Below the pieces are notes generated by a model. The model was not told where the DNA came from. It did no database searches and saw nothing but the letters and a program-made list of their open reading frames with translations. This document shows positions 17,661-29,883 of a DNA stretch of 64,000 nucleotides, one piece after another. Position 1 is the stretch's first letter; each line of letters begins with the position of its first letter. Source of the stretch: Silvania hatchlandensis (GTDB taxonomy: Bacteria > Pseudomonadota > Gammaproteobacteria > Enterobacterales > Enterobacteriaceae); the NCBI RefSeq assembly GCF_025564065.1, contig NZ_JAMGZK010000054.1:1-64000 (forward strand). The letters run 5' to 3'. Both the position numbers and the translations under genes were made by a program.

Positions 17661-19244
17661 ATGAAAACACGTAAAATTGGACTCGCGAATTATCTGGCCT
17701 ATGGTTCGGGCGATTTTCTCGGGGCGGGAACGACAGCACTGACCGCTGCCTGGCTGTTATATTTCTACACCACCTTCTGCGGCCTTACGCCGATTGAAGC
17801 CACCTTTATCTTTGCTGCGGCAAGGGTATTAGACGCCGTTGTCAGCCCGCTGATGGGGTTCCTGACCGATAACTTCGGCACCACCTGGTTGGGCAAACGC
17901 TTTGGCCGCCGCAAATTCTTTATTCTGCTCGGTATCCCATGCGTCTTCAGCTACTCGCTGATGTGGGTCGGGGACATGGGATTCTGGTACTACCTGCTCA
18001 CCTATCTGGTGTTTGATATCGTCTACACCATGATTCTGGTGCCGTACGAAACGCTGGTGCCGGAAATGACCGACGATTTCAAACAGAAGACCAAATTCTC
18101 CGGCGCGCGCATCTCCATGGCGCAGATGTCGGCGATCCTGGCCTCGTTCCTGCCGGGCATTCTGTTAACGCACTTCGGTAAAGACAACGCCGTCTCCTTC
18201 TTCTATGCGAGCCTGGTCTTCTCGGTGCTGTGCGCCATGATGCTGACCTTCGTCTGGTTCTTTACCTGGGAACGTCCGCGCGAAGAGTGGTCCGAAGCGG
18301 CGCTGCGTGCCGAGGAAGAGAAGAAAAAACTCAATCTGGGGCAGAGCCTCAACCGTCTGTTTGTTGAACTGAGCTCCACGCTGCGGGTGAAGATTTTCCG
18401 TCAGCATCTGGGGATGTACCTCGGCGGCTATATCGCCCAGGACGTGTTCAACGCCGTGTTTACTTACTATGTGGTGTTCGTGCTGATGCAGGAGGCGTCG
18501 ATGGCGTCGAATCTGCTGGGTACGATGGCCATCTTCCAGTTTATCGCCGTGATCGCCATGATCCCGCTGTGCATCCGCTTCGGGCCGGCACCCTCCTACC
18601 GCATGGTAGTGGTGCTGTTTGGTCTGGCGTCTATTTCGTATGCGATGCTCTATTACGCTGGGCTCAGCGATGTTTACTCTCTGCTGCTGCTGGTGTCTGC
18701 CCTCGCAGGTCTGGGACGTGGCGGTATCAACTACGTGCCGTGGAACGTTTATACCTATATTGCGGATGTGGATGAAGTCATCACCGGTCAGCGTCGCGAA
18801 GGCATCTTCGCCGGCATCATGACCCTGACCCGCAAAGCCTCTCAGGCAGGTGCCATCATGCTGGTGGGGATTGTGATGCAGCTGTCCGGCTTTGTCAGCG
18901 GCCAGAAAGTGCAGCCGGAAGAGGTCAGCCATACCATCCTGATGATCCTGAGCGTGGGCACCGTGCTGGTGCTGATCTGCGGCTTCCTGGTGTCATTGCG
19001 CTTCAAGCTGAATTTGCAAACGCACAGTACCCTGCGTGAAGAGACGGCCAAAATGCGTGAGTCTGGCCGCGCGATGCCGGAAACCGCAACGCCGCAGGCG
19101 CGCGCCACCGTGGAGATGCTGGCGGGTCTGCCGTACGAGTGCCTGTGGGGCAATAACAACATCGGCTACCTGAACCGCAATAAACCTGCGGCACCGTCCC
19201 TGAATGAACGTGCTTCACTGAATTCGACATACAACAGAGGTTAA
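17661..19244 (+). CDS. rhiT: GPH-family sugar:cation symporter, probable rhamnogalacturonide transporter (RhiT-like)
   Basis: This 527-residue inner-membrane carrier of the glycoside-pentoside-hexuronide (melibiose permease) family would import oligosaccharides with a cation. About twelve hydrophobic segments are present, with ARVLDAVVSPLMGFLTDNFGT near residue 55 and WLGKRFGRRKFFILLG near 75, typical of GPH carriers. The C-terminal tail beyond residue 460 is hydrophilic and longer than usual. Substrate assignment rests on the partner gene four bases downstream, a GH105-type hydrolase, the same pairing as Dickeya rhiTN. Close alternatives are other unsaturated oligouronide transporters. The pair occupies the place between flhE and argS where K-12 has yecT, so it is probably accessory. 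Confidence 0.75.
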   Translation: MKTRKIGLANYLAYGSGDFLGAGTTALTAAWLLYFYTTFCGLTPIEATFIFAAARVLDAVVSPLMGFLTDNFGTTWLGKRFGRRKFFILLGIPCVFSYSLMWVGDMGFWYYLLTYLVFDIVYTMILVPYETLVPEMTDDFKQKTKFSGARISMAQMSAILASFLPGILLTHFGKDNAVSFFYASLVFSVLCAMMLTFVWFFTWERPREEWSEAALRAEEEKKKLNLGQSLNRLFVELSSTLRVKIFRQHLGMYLGGYIAQDVFNAVFTYYVVFVLMQEASMASNLLGTMAIFQFIAVIAMIPLCIRFGPAPSYRMVVVLFGLASISYAMLYYAGLSDVYSLLLLVSALAGLGRGGINYVPWNVYTYIADVDEVITGQRREGIFAGIMTLTRKASQAGAIMLVGIVMQLSGFVSGQKVQPEEVSHTILMILSVGTVLVLICGFLVSLRFKLNLQTHSTLREETAKMRESGRAMPETATPQARATVEMLAGLPYECLWGNNNIGYLNRNKPAAPSLNERASLNSTYNRG

Positions 19245-19248
19245 GATT

Positions 19249-20388
19249 ATGAAGGTTTGGCCTGTCAAACATAGCCCGTTACTGCGTCAGCCTGAGCGTT
19301 TTATCGCCAGGGATGAGCTGAAATCACTGATTCAAAAAGTGACGCATAACCTGGTCAACATTCACGATAAAACCGGTGAGTTTTTACTGCGGCTGGACGA
19401 CGGGCGCGTGATCGACACCAAAGGCTGGGCGGGCTGGGAATGGACGCACGGCGTGGGTCTCTACGGTATCTGGCAGTATTACTGCCAGACCGGCGATGTG
19501 GCGATGCGCGATATTATCGACGGCTGGTTTACCGAACGCTTCGCCGAAGGGGCGACCACCAAGAACGTCAACACCATGTCGCCGTTTTTGACGCTGGCCT
19601 ATCGCTATGAAGAGACGCGCAATCCGGCCTGGCTGCCGTGGCTGGAGAGCTGGGCCGAGTGGGCGATGAACGAGATGCCGCGCACCGATCACGGCGGGAT
19701 GCAGCACATCACGCTGGCGGAAGAGAACCATCAGCAGATGTGGGATGACACCCTGATGATGACCGTGCTGCCGCTGGCGAAGATTGGCAAGCTGCTCAAT
19801 CGCCCGGATTATGTGGAAGAGGCGGTCTATCAGTTCCTGCTGCACGTACAAAACCTGATGGACCGGGAGACTGGCCTCTGGTTCCACGGCTGGAACTATG
19901 ACGGCCAGCATAATTTTGCCAACGCCCGCTGGGCGCGCGGCAACAGCTGGCTGACCATCGTGATCCCGGACTTCCTCGAGCTTGTGGATCTGCCGGAAAA
20001 CAACGCCGTGCGCCGTTATCTGGTGCAGGTGCTGAACGCGCAGATTGCGGCGCTGGCGAAGTGCCAGGATGCGAGCGGCCTGTGGCATACGCTGCTCGAC
20101 GATCCGAACTCGTATCTGGAGGCCTCGGCGACTGCTGGGTTCAGCTACGGGATCCTCAAAGCGGTGCGTAAGCGCTACGTGGGGCCGGAGTATGCAGAGG
20201 TGGCGGAGAAAGCCATTCGCGGGATTGTGAAAAACATCTCCCCGGAAGGGGAACTGCTGCAAACTTCGTTCGGTACTGGGATGGGCAGCGATCTGGAGTT
20301 CTATCGCCAGATCCCGCTGACCTCGATGCCGTACGGGCAGGCGATGGCGATATTGTGTCTGACGGAGTATTTGCGAAAGTACTTCTGA
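19249..20388 (+). CDS. rhiN: GH88/GH105-type unsaturated rhamnogalacturonyl hydrolase (RhiN-like)
   Basis: This 379-residue (alpha/alpha)6-barrel enzyme is cytoplasmic (no signal peptide). It probably removes the unsaturated galacturonyl end from rhamnogalacturonan oligosaccharides, as YteR/YesR/RhiN do. Family signatures are KGWAGWEWTHGVGLYGIWQYY near residue 60, QMWDDTLMMTVLPLAKIG near 163 with the catalytic-region aspartate, NFANARWARGNSWLTIVIPDF near 223, and a SYLEASATAGFSYGILKAV segment near 288. The products, rhamnose and an unsaturated uronate, would feed rhamnose catabolism and the 2-keto-3-deoxygluconate route. AGAGG precedes the ATG, and the gene is co-transcribed with rhiT. Confidence 0.8.
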   Translation: MKVWPVKHSPLLRQPERFIARDELKSLIQKVTHNLVNIHDKTGEFLLRLDDGRVIDTKGWAGWEWTHGVGLYGIWQYYCQTGDVAMRDIIDGWFTERFAEGATTKNVNTMSPFLTLAYRYEETRNPAWLPWLESWAEWAMNEMPRTDHGGMQHITLAEENHQQMWDDTLMMTVLPLAKIGKLLNRPDYVEEAVYQFLLHVQNLMDRETGLWFHGWNYDGQHNFANARWARGNSWLTIVIPDFLELVDLPENNAVRRYLVQVLNAQIAALAKCQDASGLWHTLLDDPNSYLEASATAGFSYGILKAVRKRYVGPEYAEVAEKAIRGIVKNISPEGELLQTSFGTGMGSDLEFYRQIPLTSMPYGQAMAILCLTEYLRKYF

Positions 20389-20394
20389 TAAAAA

Positions 20395-20425
20395 AGAAAC
20401 CCGGCTTGCGCCGGGTTTCTTTTTA
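20395..20425. terminator. Bidirectional terminator between rhiN and argS
   Basis: AGAAACCCGG and CCGGGTTTCT pair around CTTGCG. The plus strand continues with TTTTT and the minus strand with TTTTTTAT, so it can stop both converging transcripts. Confidence 0.85.
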
Positions 20426-22156
20426 CATACGTTCTACGGTATTGATACCCAGCGTATCCAGACCCAGCTTCAGGGTTTTCGCGGTCAGCTGCGCCAGTTT
20501 CAGGCGGCTGTTGCGAACCGCCTCGCTCTCGGCGGAGAGAATCGGGCAGTGCTCGTAAAAGCCCGAGAACAGGCCAGCCAGATCGTACAGGTAAGCACAC
20601 ATCACGTGTGGCGTACCGTCGCGGGCGACCACGGCCAGGGTCTCTTCGAACTGCAGCAGACGCGCTGCCAGCTGCGCTTCGCGATCTTCGCTAATCACTA
20701 CCGTTGCATTCGCCAGCACGCTCTCGTCGATCGCGGCTTTACGGAACACAGACAGCACGCGGGTGTAGGCATACTGCATATACGGCGCAGTGTTGCCTTC
20801 AAACGCCAGCATGTTGTCCCAGTCGAACACGTAGTCGGTGGTACGGTTCTTGGAGAGATCCGCATATTTCACCGCGCCGATACCCACTGCGGTTGCCAGT
20901 TTTTCCAGCTCGTCGGCAGGCATGTCCGGGTTTTTCTCGGCCACCAGACGACGGGCACGCTCCAGCGCTTCGTCCAGCAGATCCGCCAGCTTCACGGTGC
21001 CGCCTGCGCGGGTTTTAAACGGCTTGCCGTCTTTACCCAGCATCATGCCGAACATGTGGTGTTCCAGCGGGACCGAATCCGGCACGTAACCCGCTTTACG
21101 CACGATGGTCCACGCCTGCATCAGGTGCTGGTGCTGACGGGAGTCGATGTAATAGAGCACGCGATCCGCATGCAGCGTCTCAAAGCGATACTTAGCGCAG
21201 GCGATGTCGGTCGTGGTGTACAGATAGCCGCCATCCTTCTTCTGGATGATAACGCCCATCGGTTCGCCTTCCTTGTTTTTGTACTCATCAAGGAACACGA
21301 CGGTAGCACCTTCGCTCTCAACGGCCAGACCTTTGGCTTTGAGATCGGCGACGATACCGGCCAGCATCGGGTTGTACAGGCTTTCACCCATCACGTCTTT
21401 ACGGGTCAGGGTGACGTTCAGACGATCGTAGGTCAGCTGGTTCTGGGACATGGTAATGTCGACCAGCTTGCGCCACATCTGACGGAAGTACTCGTCACCG
21501 CCCTGCAGCTTAACCACGTAGCTGCGCGCGCGCTCGGCAAAGACTTCGTCTTCGTCGTAGTGTTTTTTCGCTTCGCGGTAGAAACCTTCGAGATCCGCCA
21601 GCGCCATTTCACCGGCGTTTTCCTGCTGCTGTTTTTCCAGGTAAGCAATCAGCATCCCGAACTGGGTGCCCCAGTCGCCGACGTGGTTCGCGCGGATCAC
21701 CTTGTGGCCAAGGAACTCGAGCGTGCGCACGGCGGCGTCGCCGATGATGGTGGAGCGCAGGTGGCCCACATGCATCTCTTTTGCGACGTTAGGCGCAGAG
21801 TAGTCGACCACGATGGTTTGTGCTTGTGGCTGGGTCACGCCCAGACGGTCGGACTGCAGCGCGGCGTCAACGTGACGCGCCAGGAAGGCCGGCTCGAGGA
21901 AAATGTTGATAAAGCCCGGCCCGGCGATCTCGGTTTTACTGGCGATACCCTTGAGATCCAGGTGCGTCAGAACCTGCTCAGCGAGTTGTCGCGGCGCCAT
22001 GCCCAGTTTTTTCGCCACTGCCATCACGCCATTAGCCTGATAGTCGCCAAACTGTACTTTTGCTGACTGACGAACCTGGGGTTCGCAATCCGCAGGCGCA
22101 CCTGCAGCAATCAGAGCCTGACTGACTTTTTCTGAGAGAAGAGCCTGAATATTCAC
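20423..22156 (-). CDS. argS: Arginine--tRNA ligase
   Basis: This class I aminoacyl-tRNA synthetase charges tRNA-Arg. The 577 residues match E. coli ArgS. The N-terminal tRNA D-loop domain is followed by the HIGH-type motif in [20 protein letters not shown] near residue 122; the KMSKS region is degenerate, as is usual for ArgS ([15 protein letters not shown] near 374). The C-terminal anticodon-binding domain ends in [10 protein letters not shown]. It is transcribed alone from a promoter at 22221-22249. Confidence 0.97.
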   Translation of the reverse strand: MNIQALLSEKVSQALIAAGAPADCEPQVRQSAKVQFGDYQANGVMAVAKKLGMAPRQLAEQVLTHLDLKGIASKTEIAGPGFINIFLEPAFLARHVDAALQSDRLGVTQPQAQTIVVDYSAPNVAKEMHVGHLRSTIIGDAAVRTLEFLGHKVIRANHVGDWGTQFGMLIAYLEKQQQENAGEMALADLEGFYREAKKHYDEDEVFAERARSYVVKLQGGDEYFRQMWRKLVDITMSQNQLTYDRLNVTLTRKDVMGESLYNPMLAGIVADLKAKGLAVESEGATVVFLDEYKNKEGEPMGVIIQKKDGGYLYTTTDIACAKYRFETLHADRVLYYIDSRQHQHLMQAWTIVRKAGYVPDSVPLEHHMFGMMLGKDGKPFKTRAGGTVKLADLLDEALERARRLVAEKNPDMPADELEKLATAVGIGAVKYADLSKNRTTDYVFDWDNMLAFEGNTAPYMQYAYTRVLSVFRKAAIDESVLANATVVISEDREAQLAARLLQFEETLAVVARDGTPHVMCAYLYDLAGLFSGFYEHCPILSAESEAVRNSRLKLAQLTAKTLKLGLDTLGINTVERM

Positions 22157-22220
22157 CGGGATACCTTACATTTTTGTCGCGCTGTCATGCTGCCGCGCCA
22201 GTTAAAGAAATTAGGCCGGG

Positions 22221-22249
22221 AGTATACTGCAATTGCCTCTTGCCGTCAG
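22221..22249 (-). promoter_or_regulatory. argS promoter (sigma-70, predicted)
   Basis: On the minus strand CTGACG, a 17-bp spacer and TATACT give four of six and five of six consensus matches. The -10 ends about 64 bp before the argS ATG. Confidence 0.6.
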
Positions 22250-22329
22250 CACTGGCTCAAATCAGCGGTTGGTCGCCAGCCCCCAACAGAGTAAATTAAC
22301 GCTTTTGCACCATGACAAGAGTATTGATG

Positions 22330-22890
22330 ATGGCGAACTGGCTCTCTATTGACGACCTGCAGGACATTGCAGCCGATTTACCGCGCTTCACCGAGGCGTT
22401 CACCACCCTGGCGGATCGCCTCGGTCTGGATATCGTTCCCCTCGCAGCAGACCACATTTCCCTGCGCTGCCACCAGAATGCTACTGCGGATCGCTGGCGG
22501 CGTGGGTTTGAGCAGTGCGGCGAGCTGCTCTCCGAAAACATCATCAACGGCCGTCCGATCTGTCTGTTTAAGTTGCATGAACCGGTCTGCGTGGCGCACT
22601 GGCGTTTCGATGTGGTTGAGCTGCCGTGGCCGGGCGAAAAACGCTATCCCCATGAAGGCTGGGAGCATATAGAAATCGTTCTGCCCGGTGAGCCGGAAAG
22701 CCTGAATGCCCGCGCGTTGGCGCTGCTGTCCGACGACGGACTTAGCCAGCCGGGGATCTTCGTCAAAAGCAGTTCGCCAAAGGGTGAGCGCGAGCGTCTG
22801 CCGAACCCGACGCTGGCGGTGACGGACGGCAGCGTGACGGTCAAATTCCATCCGTGGACCATCGAACAGATTGTCGCCAGCGAAGAATAA
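22330..22890 (+). CDS. yecM: VOC-superfamily protein YecM
   Basis: This 186-residue soluble protein has the YecM fold, related to glyoxalase/dioxygenase (vicinal oxygen chelate) proteins. Conserved blocks include DHISLRCHQNATADRWRRGF near residue 40, GRPICLFKLHEPV, KRYPHEGWEHIEIVLPGEPE near 110 and LAVTDGSVTVKFHPW. Histidines and glutamates in DHISLR and WEHIEIV could bind metal. No reaction is established for the family. I start at ATG 22330 (MANWLSID) as in E. coli; ATG codons at 22312 and 22327 are in frame. It is divergent from argS. Confidence 0.88.
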   Translation: MANWLSIDDLQDIAADLPRFTEAFTTLADRLGLDIVPLAADHISLRCHQNATADRWRRGFEQCGELLSENIINGRPICLFKLHEPVCVAHWRFDVVELPWPGEKRYPHEGWEHIEIVLPGEPESLNARALALLSDDGLSQPGIFVKSSSPKGERERLPNPTLAVTDGSVTVKFHPWTIEQIVASEE

Positions 22891-22975
22891 AGCACAAGAG
22901 TTTGTGAGCTAACGCCGCGTCGCGCCGGATGCGGCATGGCATGATGCAACGATCGAGTGGGTATAAGGAGGTTTT

Positions 22976-23719
22976 GTGGCATTGCTGGAGATCTGTTGTT
23001 ACAGCATGGAGTGTGCGCTGACTGCGCAGCAGCGGGGAGCCGATCGCGTTGAACTCTGTGCGGCGCCAAAAGAGGGCGGGCTGACCCCCTCCTGGGGCGT
23101 GTTGAAATCGGTGCGTCAGGCGGTGACTATCCCCGTTCATCCGATTATTCGCCCGCGCGGCGGAGACTTTTACTATAGCGCGAGCGAGTTTAACGCCATG
23201 CTGGAGGATATTGCCGTCGTGCGCGATCTCGGCTTCCCGGGGCTGGTGATCGGTCTGCTGGATGAGGACGGTCATGTCGATATGCCGCGTATGCGCCAGA
23301 TTATGGCTGCCGCGCAGGGGATGGCGGTGACTTTTCATCGCGCCTTTGATATGTGCGTCAATCCGCTACAAGCGTTTGAAAATCTGGCGGAACTGGGGGT
23401 CGCGCGGGTGCTCACATCCGGTCAGCAATCGTCCGCCGAAAAAGGTATTTCATTAATTAAGGAACTAAAAGCGCAATCAGGTGTTCCAATAATAATGGCA
23501 GGTGCTGGCGTTCGCGCCGCTAACCTTGAATTGTTTTTACAGGCAGGGGTATTCGAGCTTCACAGTTCGGCAGGCAGATGGTTGCCATCACCCATGCGCT
23601 ATCGCAATGCAGGCTTGTCGATGTCGACGGAGAGTGAGGCGGATGAGTATTCCCGCTACAGCGTTGATGGCGAGTCGGTTGCAGTGATGAAAGCGATGAT
23701 CGAAAGGTATCGCCGTTAA
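22976..23719 (+). CDS. cutC: CutC family protein (copper homeostasis annotation)
   Basis: This 247-residue TIM-barrel protein of the CutC family has [14 protein letters not shown] and [14 protein letters not shown] motifs, [10 protein letters not shown] near residue 120 and [12 protein letters not shown] near 145. The historical link to copper tolerance in E. coli has been traced to the MicL sRNA encoded in its 3' region rather than to the protein, so the biochemical role is open. GTG 22976 follows a perfect TAAGGAGG. The 3' third overlaps the predicted MicL transcript and its sigma-E promoter. Confidence 0.93.
   Translation: MALLEICCYSMECALTAQQRGADRVELCAAPKEGGLTPSWGVLKSVRQAVTIPVHPIIRPRGGDFYYSASEFNAMLEDIAVVRDLGFPGLVIGLLDEDGHVDMPRMRQIMAAAQGMAVTFHRAFDMCVNPLQAFENLAELGVARVLTSGQQSSAEKGISLIKELKAQSGVPIIMAGAGVRAANLELFLQAGVFELHSSAGRWLPSPMRYRNAGLSMSTESEADEYSRYSVDGESVAVMKAMIERYRR
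23461..23489 (+). promoter_or_regulatory. Predicted sigma-E promoter of MicL inside cutC
   Basis: GGAACT (23461-23466), a 17-bp spacer and TTCCAA (23484-23489) resemble sigma-E -35 and -10 elements. A start near 23497 would give a transcript of about 307 nt to the terminator, the length known for E. coli MicL. Confidence 0.6.
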
Positions 23720-23803
23720 AATCCGTTTTTACCGCGCATCATGTCGCCCAATATGATGCTTGTTTGTACCAGGCCCCTGCAATTTCAACAGGGGCCTTTT
23801 TTT
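23497..23803 (+). ncRNA. micL: MicL (RyeF) small RNA from the 3' end of cutC
   Basis: In E. coli, MicL is a sigma-E-dependent sRNA that starts within cutC, runs to the cutC terminator, is processed to an 80-nt 3' form, and represses lpp mRNA. Here the sigma-E-like promoter, the spacing (about 307 nt) and the sequence of the last 80 nt up to the strong terminator at 23771-23803 all fit. The 5' end is estimated from promoter spacing. Confidence 0.7.
23771..23803 (+). terminator. Terminator of cutC and MicL
   Basis: AGGCCCCTG and CAGGGGCCT pair around a nine-base loop and are followed by a T-tract on the plus strand. On the minus strand there is no T-run, so it does not serve cmoB. Confidence 0.88.
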
Positions 23804-23821
23804 ATCCTTTTTTTGGCGGCA

Positions 23822-25966
<2,145 letters not shown>

Positions 25967-26017
25967 ACAAACTCCCTGTTTTTTGCAGATGGCACTTCTA
26001 TATGATAGGGGTTGCGA

Positions 26018-26836
26018 TCAGAAAAGAGAAGATTGCTGCGGTATGGCAGGGGCGTTGCCAATCGACGGCACCGCGGCTTGCAAGGCTTGCCAGAGAGCTT
26101 CGACCAGTTCCGGTGCCTGAGCGATATCGGGGGTATGCAAAAACAGATACGGTGTGGTGGTCTGTTCCCACTTCGCCAGGGTCTGCAGCCAGACGGCAAA
26201 CAGCGCCTGGTTTTGCGGCATATTGTCACTGCCGATAAACCGCACCATGGGGTTATGGGCGGTGAGCACCGCATGCACCGGCACCTTCGGTTTTTTGCGC
26301 TGGGCCTCGATAATCGCCTCGCTGTGCGGTACCGCAGCATGGACCGGGCGACTGTCGAGGATCACCCGATTAGCGCCGCGCTGGTGAAGTCCACGATTAA
26401 GCGCTTTTTCCGCATCTCCTTTGGCAAAAAAGTCCGGATGCCGGACTTCCACGCCATAGGTGAACTCCCGGGGCAGGGCGTCCAGAAACGTCCACAGCGC
26501 GGGCAGATCGCGCGGGCCAAAAGTGGCGGGCAACTGTAGCCAGTACTGCCCCATCCGGTTGGCGAGGGGTGACATCCGGCTGAAAAACTCTGCGGTTAAA
26601 TCGCCGCAGTCGCGCAGCCTGGCCTGATGCGAAATGGTGGCCGGGAATTTAAAACAGAAGCGGAAATCATCGTGGGTCTGCTCATGCCAGCGCGCCACTA
26701 CGTCGGCTTTTGGCAGGGCGTACAGCGTGGTGTTGCCCTCCACGCAGTTAAAATGGCGGGCATACTGTTCAAGGCTGGTAATACCCAGCCGCACCCATTT
26801 CGGGTGCGACCATTGGGGAAGACCCAGATAGATCAT
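26018..26836 (-). CDS. yecE: DUF72 family protein YecE
   Basis: This 272-residue DUF72 protein has a TIM-barrel-like fold of unknown activity. Conserved features are the N-terminal [27 protein letters not shown] near residue 29, [14 protein letters not shown] near 57, [15 protein letters not shown] near 103, and [10 protein letters not shown] near 131. It overlaps yecD by four bases, so the two are co-translated. I can name the family but not a substrate. Confidence 0.87.
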   Translation of the reverse strand: MIYLGLPQWSHPKWVRLGITSLEQYARHFNCVEGNTTLYALPKADVVARWHEQTHDDFRFCFKFPATISHQARLRDCGDLTAEFFSRMSPLANRMGQYWLQLPATFGPRDLPALWTFLDALPREFTYGVEVRHPDFFAKGDAEKALNRGLHQRGANRVILDSRPVHAAVPHSEAIIEAQRKKPKVPVHAVLTAHNPMVRFIGSDNMPQNQALFAVWLQTLAKWEQTTTPYLFLHTPDIAQAPELVEALWQALQAAVPSIGNAPAIPQQSSLF

Positions 26837-27399
26837 AGCGCGTTGATAATCTCGTCAGTGCTGCGCACCCGGCCAATACGCGGGAAGATATGGGTCATGC
26901 TGCCTTGATGCTGATCGGCAGAGGCCGCGCTGCAGGCGTCTTCGGCAATCACCAGGTTAAAGCCCAGCTCCCAGGCGTTACGCGCGGTGGACTCGACGCC
27001 AATGTTGGTGGAAATCCCGCACAGGATAATGCTGTCGATTCCGCGACGGCGCAGCTGGAGCTCGAGATCGGTGCCGTAGAATGCCCCCCACTGGCGTTTG
27101 GTTACTTCGATATCGCTGTCACGTTTGCCGAGTGAGACCGGATACGTCCACCAGTTGTCCGGCAGGGCGTGGGCAGGCGTCTGCGCATCCACCGGCTGCT
27201 TCAGGGCGTCGGCGAAGTCAGCCGACCAGCCGACGCGCACCAGCACTACCGGAATGCCACTGGTGCGGCATTTGTCCGCCAGACGCGCGCTGCGGCTGAC
27301 CACATCCTGCGCGCTGTGCGGCCCCCCGGCGAACGGCAGGATCCCTTCCTGTAAATCAATGACGACAAGGGCGGTTCTGGCGGCGTCGAGTGTAAACAT
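26833..27399 (-). CDS. yecD: Isochorismatase-fold hydrolase-like protein YecD (nucleophile replaced)
   Basis: This 188-residue cysteine-hydrolase-fold protein shows [14 protein letters not shown] near residue 10, with the catalytic-position Asp, and [24 protein letters not shown] near 130. In active isochorismatases and nicotinamidases the cysteine nucleophile sits just before VESTARxA. Here, as in E. coli YecD as I recall it, that position is Gly (NIGVEST). Catalysis of the usual kind is therefore doubtful, and it may be a binding or regulatory protein. It precedes yecE with a four-base overlap. Confidence 0.87.
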   Translation of the reverse strand: MFTLDAARTALVVIDLQEGILPFAGGPHSAQDVVSRSARLADKCRTSGIPVVLVRVGWSADFADALKQPVDAQTPAHALPDNWWTYPVSLGKRDSDIEVTKRQWGAFYGTDLELQLRRRGIDSIILCGISTNIGVESTARNAWELGFNLVIAEDACSAASADQHQGSMTHIFPRIGRVRSTDEIINAL

Positions 27400-27534
27400 G
27401 TTTATTCCTGTTAAAGAGTGAGCGTCGGTGACACCTTACGCTGCAGAGGCTGCGTGTGGGTCGGATATTTTTGTTAAATTTTGTGAGAATATGCAAGATG
27501 CGCGCAGCAATCGCGCGTCTGGCGCGCTTCTCTC

Positions 27535-27563
27535 TTATCGTCAGGCGGAATTTCCAGTATAAT
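27535..27563 (+). promoter_or_regulatory. aspS promoter (sigma-70, predicted)
   Basis: A perfect TATAAT at 27558-27563 has a weak -35 (TTATCG) 17 bp upstream. It lies about 77 bp before the aspS ATG. Confidence 0.55.
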
Positions 27564-27639
27564 AGCCCCCTTTTTTCATCCAGTTTGACATACATAAAGC
27601 TGCGACCTAATAGCCTGCGGCTAAGTTAAGGGATATCTC

Positions 27640-29412
27640 ATGCGTACAGAATATTGCGGGCAGCTGCGTCAGTCCCACGTTGGGCAGCAGGTGACCCTGT
27701 GTGGTTGGGTCAACCGTCGTCGTGATCTTGGCAGCCTTATCTTTATCGACATGCGCGACCGTGAAGGCATCGTGCAGGTATTTTTCGATCCGGATCGCGC
27801 CGATGCGTTAAAACTGGCCTCTGAACTGCGTAATGAGTTCTGCATTCAGGTCACCGGCACCGTGCGTGCGCGTGACGAAAAAAACGTGAACAGCGAAATG
27901 GCAACCGGCGCGGTCGAAGTGCTGGCCTCCGATCTGACCATCATCAACCGTTCAGAATCGCTGCCGCTTGACTTCAACCACGTCAACACCGAAGAAGCGC
28001 GTCTGAAATTCCGCTATCTGGATCTGCGTCGCCCGGAAATGGCTGACCGCCTGAAAACCCGCGCCAAAGTTACCAGTCTGGTGCGCCGCTTTATGGACGA
28101 TCACGGTTTCCTCGATATCGAAACCCCGATGCTGACCAAAGCCACCCCAGAAGGCGCGCGTGACTATCTCGTGCCTTCTCGCGTGCATAAAGGCAAATTC
28201 TACGCGCTGCCGCAGTCTCCTCAGCTGTTCAAACAGCTGCTGATGATGTCTGGCTTCGACCGTTACTATCAGATCGTTAAATGCTTCCGTGACGAAGATC
28301 TGCGTGCTGACCGTCAGCCTGAATTTACCCAGATCGACGTTGAAACCTCCTTCATGACCGCCGAACAGGTGCGTGAAGTGATGGAAGCGCTGGTGCGCAG
28401 CCTGTGGCTGGACGTGAAGGGTGTGGATCTGGGCGATTTCCCGATCATGACCTTCGCTGAAGCGGAACGCCGTTACGGCTCCGATAAGCCAGATCTGCGT
28501 AACCCGATGGAGCTGGTGGACGTGGCTGACCTGCTGAAAGCGGTTGAGTTTGCGGTGTTCTCCGGCCCGGCTAACGATGCTAAAGGCCGCGTGGCTGCCC
28601 TGCGCGTACCGGGCGGTGCTAGCCTGAGCCGTAAGCAGATCGACGACTACGGCAACTTCATTAAGATTTACGGCGCGAAAGGCCTGGCTTATATCAAAGT
28701 CACCGAGCGTGCGAAGGGTATTGAAGGGATCACCAGCCCGGTGGCCAAATTCCTCAACGCTGAAATCGTAGAATCCATTCTTGAGCGCACCGGCGCGCAG
28801 GATGGCGACATGATCTTCTTCGGTGCCGACAACAAGAAAGTGGTTGCCGATTCAATGGGCGCACTGCGTCTGAAGCTGGGTAAAGACCTGAACCTGACCG
28901 ACGAAGCCAAATGGGCACCGCTGTGGGTTATTGACTTCCCAATGTTTGAAGACGACGGTGAAGGCGGCCTGACCGCTATGCACCACCCGTTCACCTCCGC
29001 GAAAGAGATGACGGCTGCTGAACTGCAGGCCGCGCCGGAAACGGCTATCGCCAACGCCTACGACATGGTCATCAACGGTTACGAAGTGGGCGGCGGTTCC
29101 GTGCGTATTCACAGCAGCGAAATGCAGCAGACCGTGTTTGGCATTCTGGGCATCAACGAACAAGAGCAGCGCGAGAAGTTCGGCTTCCTGCTGGATGCCC
29201 TGAAGTACGGCACTCCGCCGCACGCGGGCCTGGCGTTTGGTCTGGATCGCCTGACCATGCTGCTGACCGGTACCGACAACATTCGTGACGTTATTGCCTT
29301 CCCGAAAACCACCGCCGCGGCCTGTCTGATGACCGAAGCGCCAAGCTTCGCTAACCCTACCTCCTTGAGCGAGCTGGGTATCGAAGTGGTGAAAAAGGAA
29401 GAGAAGAACTGA
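27640..29412 (+). CDS. aspS: Aspartate--tRNA ligase
   Basis: This class II synthetase charges tRNA-Asp. The 590 residues match the bacterial length, which includes the insertion domain. The N-terminal OB-fold anticodon domain is followed by motif 2 ([19 protein letters not shown] near residue 216) and motif 3 ([13 protein letters not shown] near 530). It heads a run of closely spaced genes (nudB, yebC, ruvC). Confidence 0.97.
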   Translation: MRTEYCGQLRQSHVGQQVTLCGWVNRRRDLGSLIFIDMRDREGIVQVFFDPDRADALKLASELRNEFCIQVTGTVRARDEKNVNSEMATGAVEVLASDLTIINRSESLPLDFNHVNTEEARLKFRYLDLRRPEMADRLKTRAKVTSLVRRFMDDHGFLDIETPMLTKATPEGARDYLVPSRVHKGKFYALPQSPQLFKQLLMMSGFDRYYQIVKCFRDEDLRADRQPEFTQIDVETSFMTAEQVREVMEALVRSLWLDVKGVDLGDFPIMTFAEAERRYGSDKPDLRNPMELVDVADLLKAVEFAVFSGPANDAKGRVAALRVPGGASLSRKQIDDYGNFIKIYGAKGLAYIKVTERAKGIEGITSPVAKFLNAEIVESILERTGAQDGDMIFFGADNKKVVADSMGALRLKLGKDLNLTDEAKWAPLWVIDFPMFEDDGEGGLTAMHHPFTSAKEMTAAELQAAPETAIANAYDMVINGYEVGGGSVRIHSSEMQQTVFGILGINEQEQREKFGFLLDALKYGTPPHAGLAFGLDRLTMLLTGTDNIRDVIAFPKTTAAACLMTEAPSFANPTSLSELGIEVVKKEEKN

Positions 29413-29413
29413 T

Positions 29414-29857
29414 ATGGCATTTAAGCGTCCCGTTTCTGTCTTAGTTATCATTTATGCGCAGGACACGAAGCGGGTGCTGATGCTGCAGCGATGCGACGAT
29501 CCTGAATTCTGGCAGTCGGTCACCGGCAGCCTGGAAGAGGGTGAAACCGCATTGCAGGCCGCCGCGCGTGAAGTAAAGGAAGAGATCCTGATTGATGTTG
29601 CCGACGAGCAACTGACCCTGATGGACTGTCAGCGCACGGTGGAGTTTGAAATTTTTAGCCATTTACGTCATCGCTATGCCCCGGGAATTGAGCGCAACAC
29701 AGAATCGTGGTTCTGCCTCGCGCTCCCTCACGAGCGGGAGATCGTGTTCACCGAACATCTGACCTACCGCTGGGTGAATGCGACGGATGCCGCCGCGCTC
29801 ACCAAGTCGTGGAGCAACCGGCAGGCGATTGAAGAATTTGTAATTAACGCCGCCTGA
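29414..29857 (+). CDS. nudB: Dihydroneopterin triphosphate pyrophosphohydrolase (Nudix)
   Basis: NudB removes pyrophosphate from dihydroneopterin triphosphate, an early folate synthesis step. The 147 residues contain the Nudix box [20 protein letters not shown] (about 35-54), with the G-x5-E-x7-REVxEE pattern intact. The C-terminal [15 protein letters not shown] matches E. coli. It starts one base after the aspS stop, so the two are coupled. Confidence 0.93.
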   Translation: MAFKRPVSVLVIIYAQDTKRVLMLQRCDDPEFWQSVTGSLEEGETALQAAAREVKEEILIDVADEQLTLMDCQRTVEFEIFSHLRHRYAPGIERNTESWFCLALPHEREIVFTEHLTYRWVNATDAAALTKSWSNRQAIEEFVINAA

Positions 29858-29883
29858 GAGGGCGGCTTTTTGGAGAACTTTTT

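Noticed and set aside
20549..22066. Plus-strand open frame of 505 codons opposite argS
   Set aside because: Antisense shadow of argS with no domain, and it would destroy the certain synthetase gene.
22905..22945. REP-like GCCGGATGCGGC sequence between yecM and cutC
   Set aside because: Too short and imperfect to form the standard REP dyad; may be chance.
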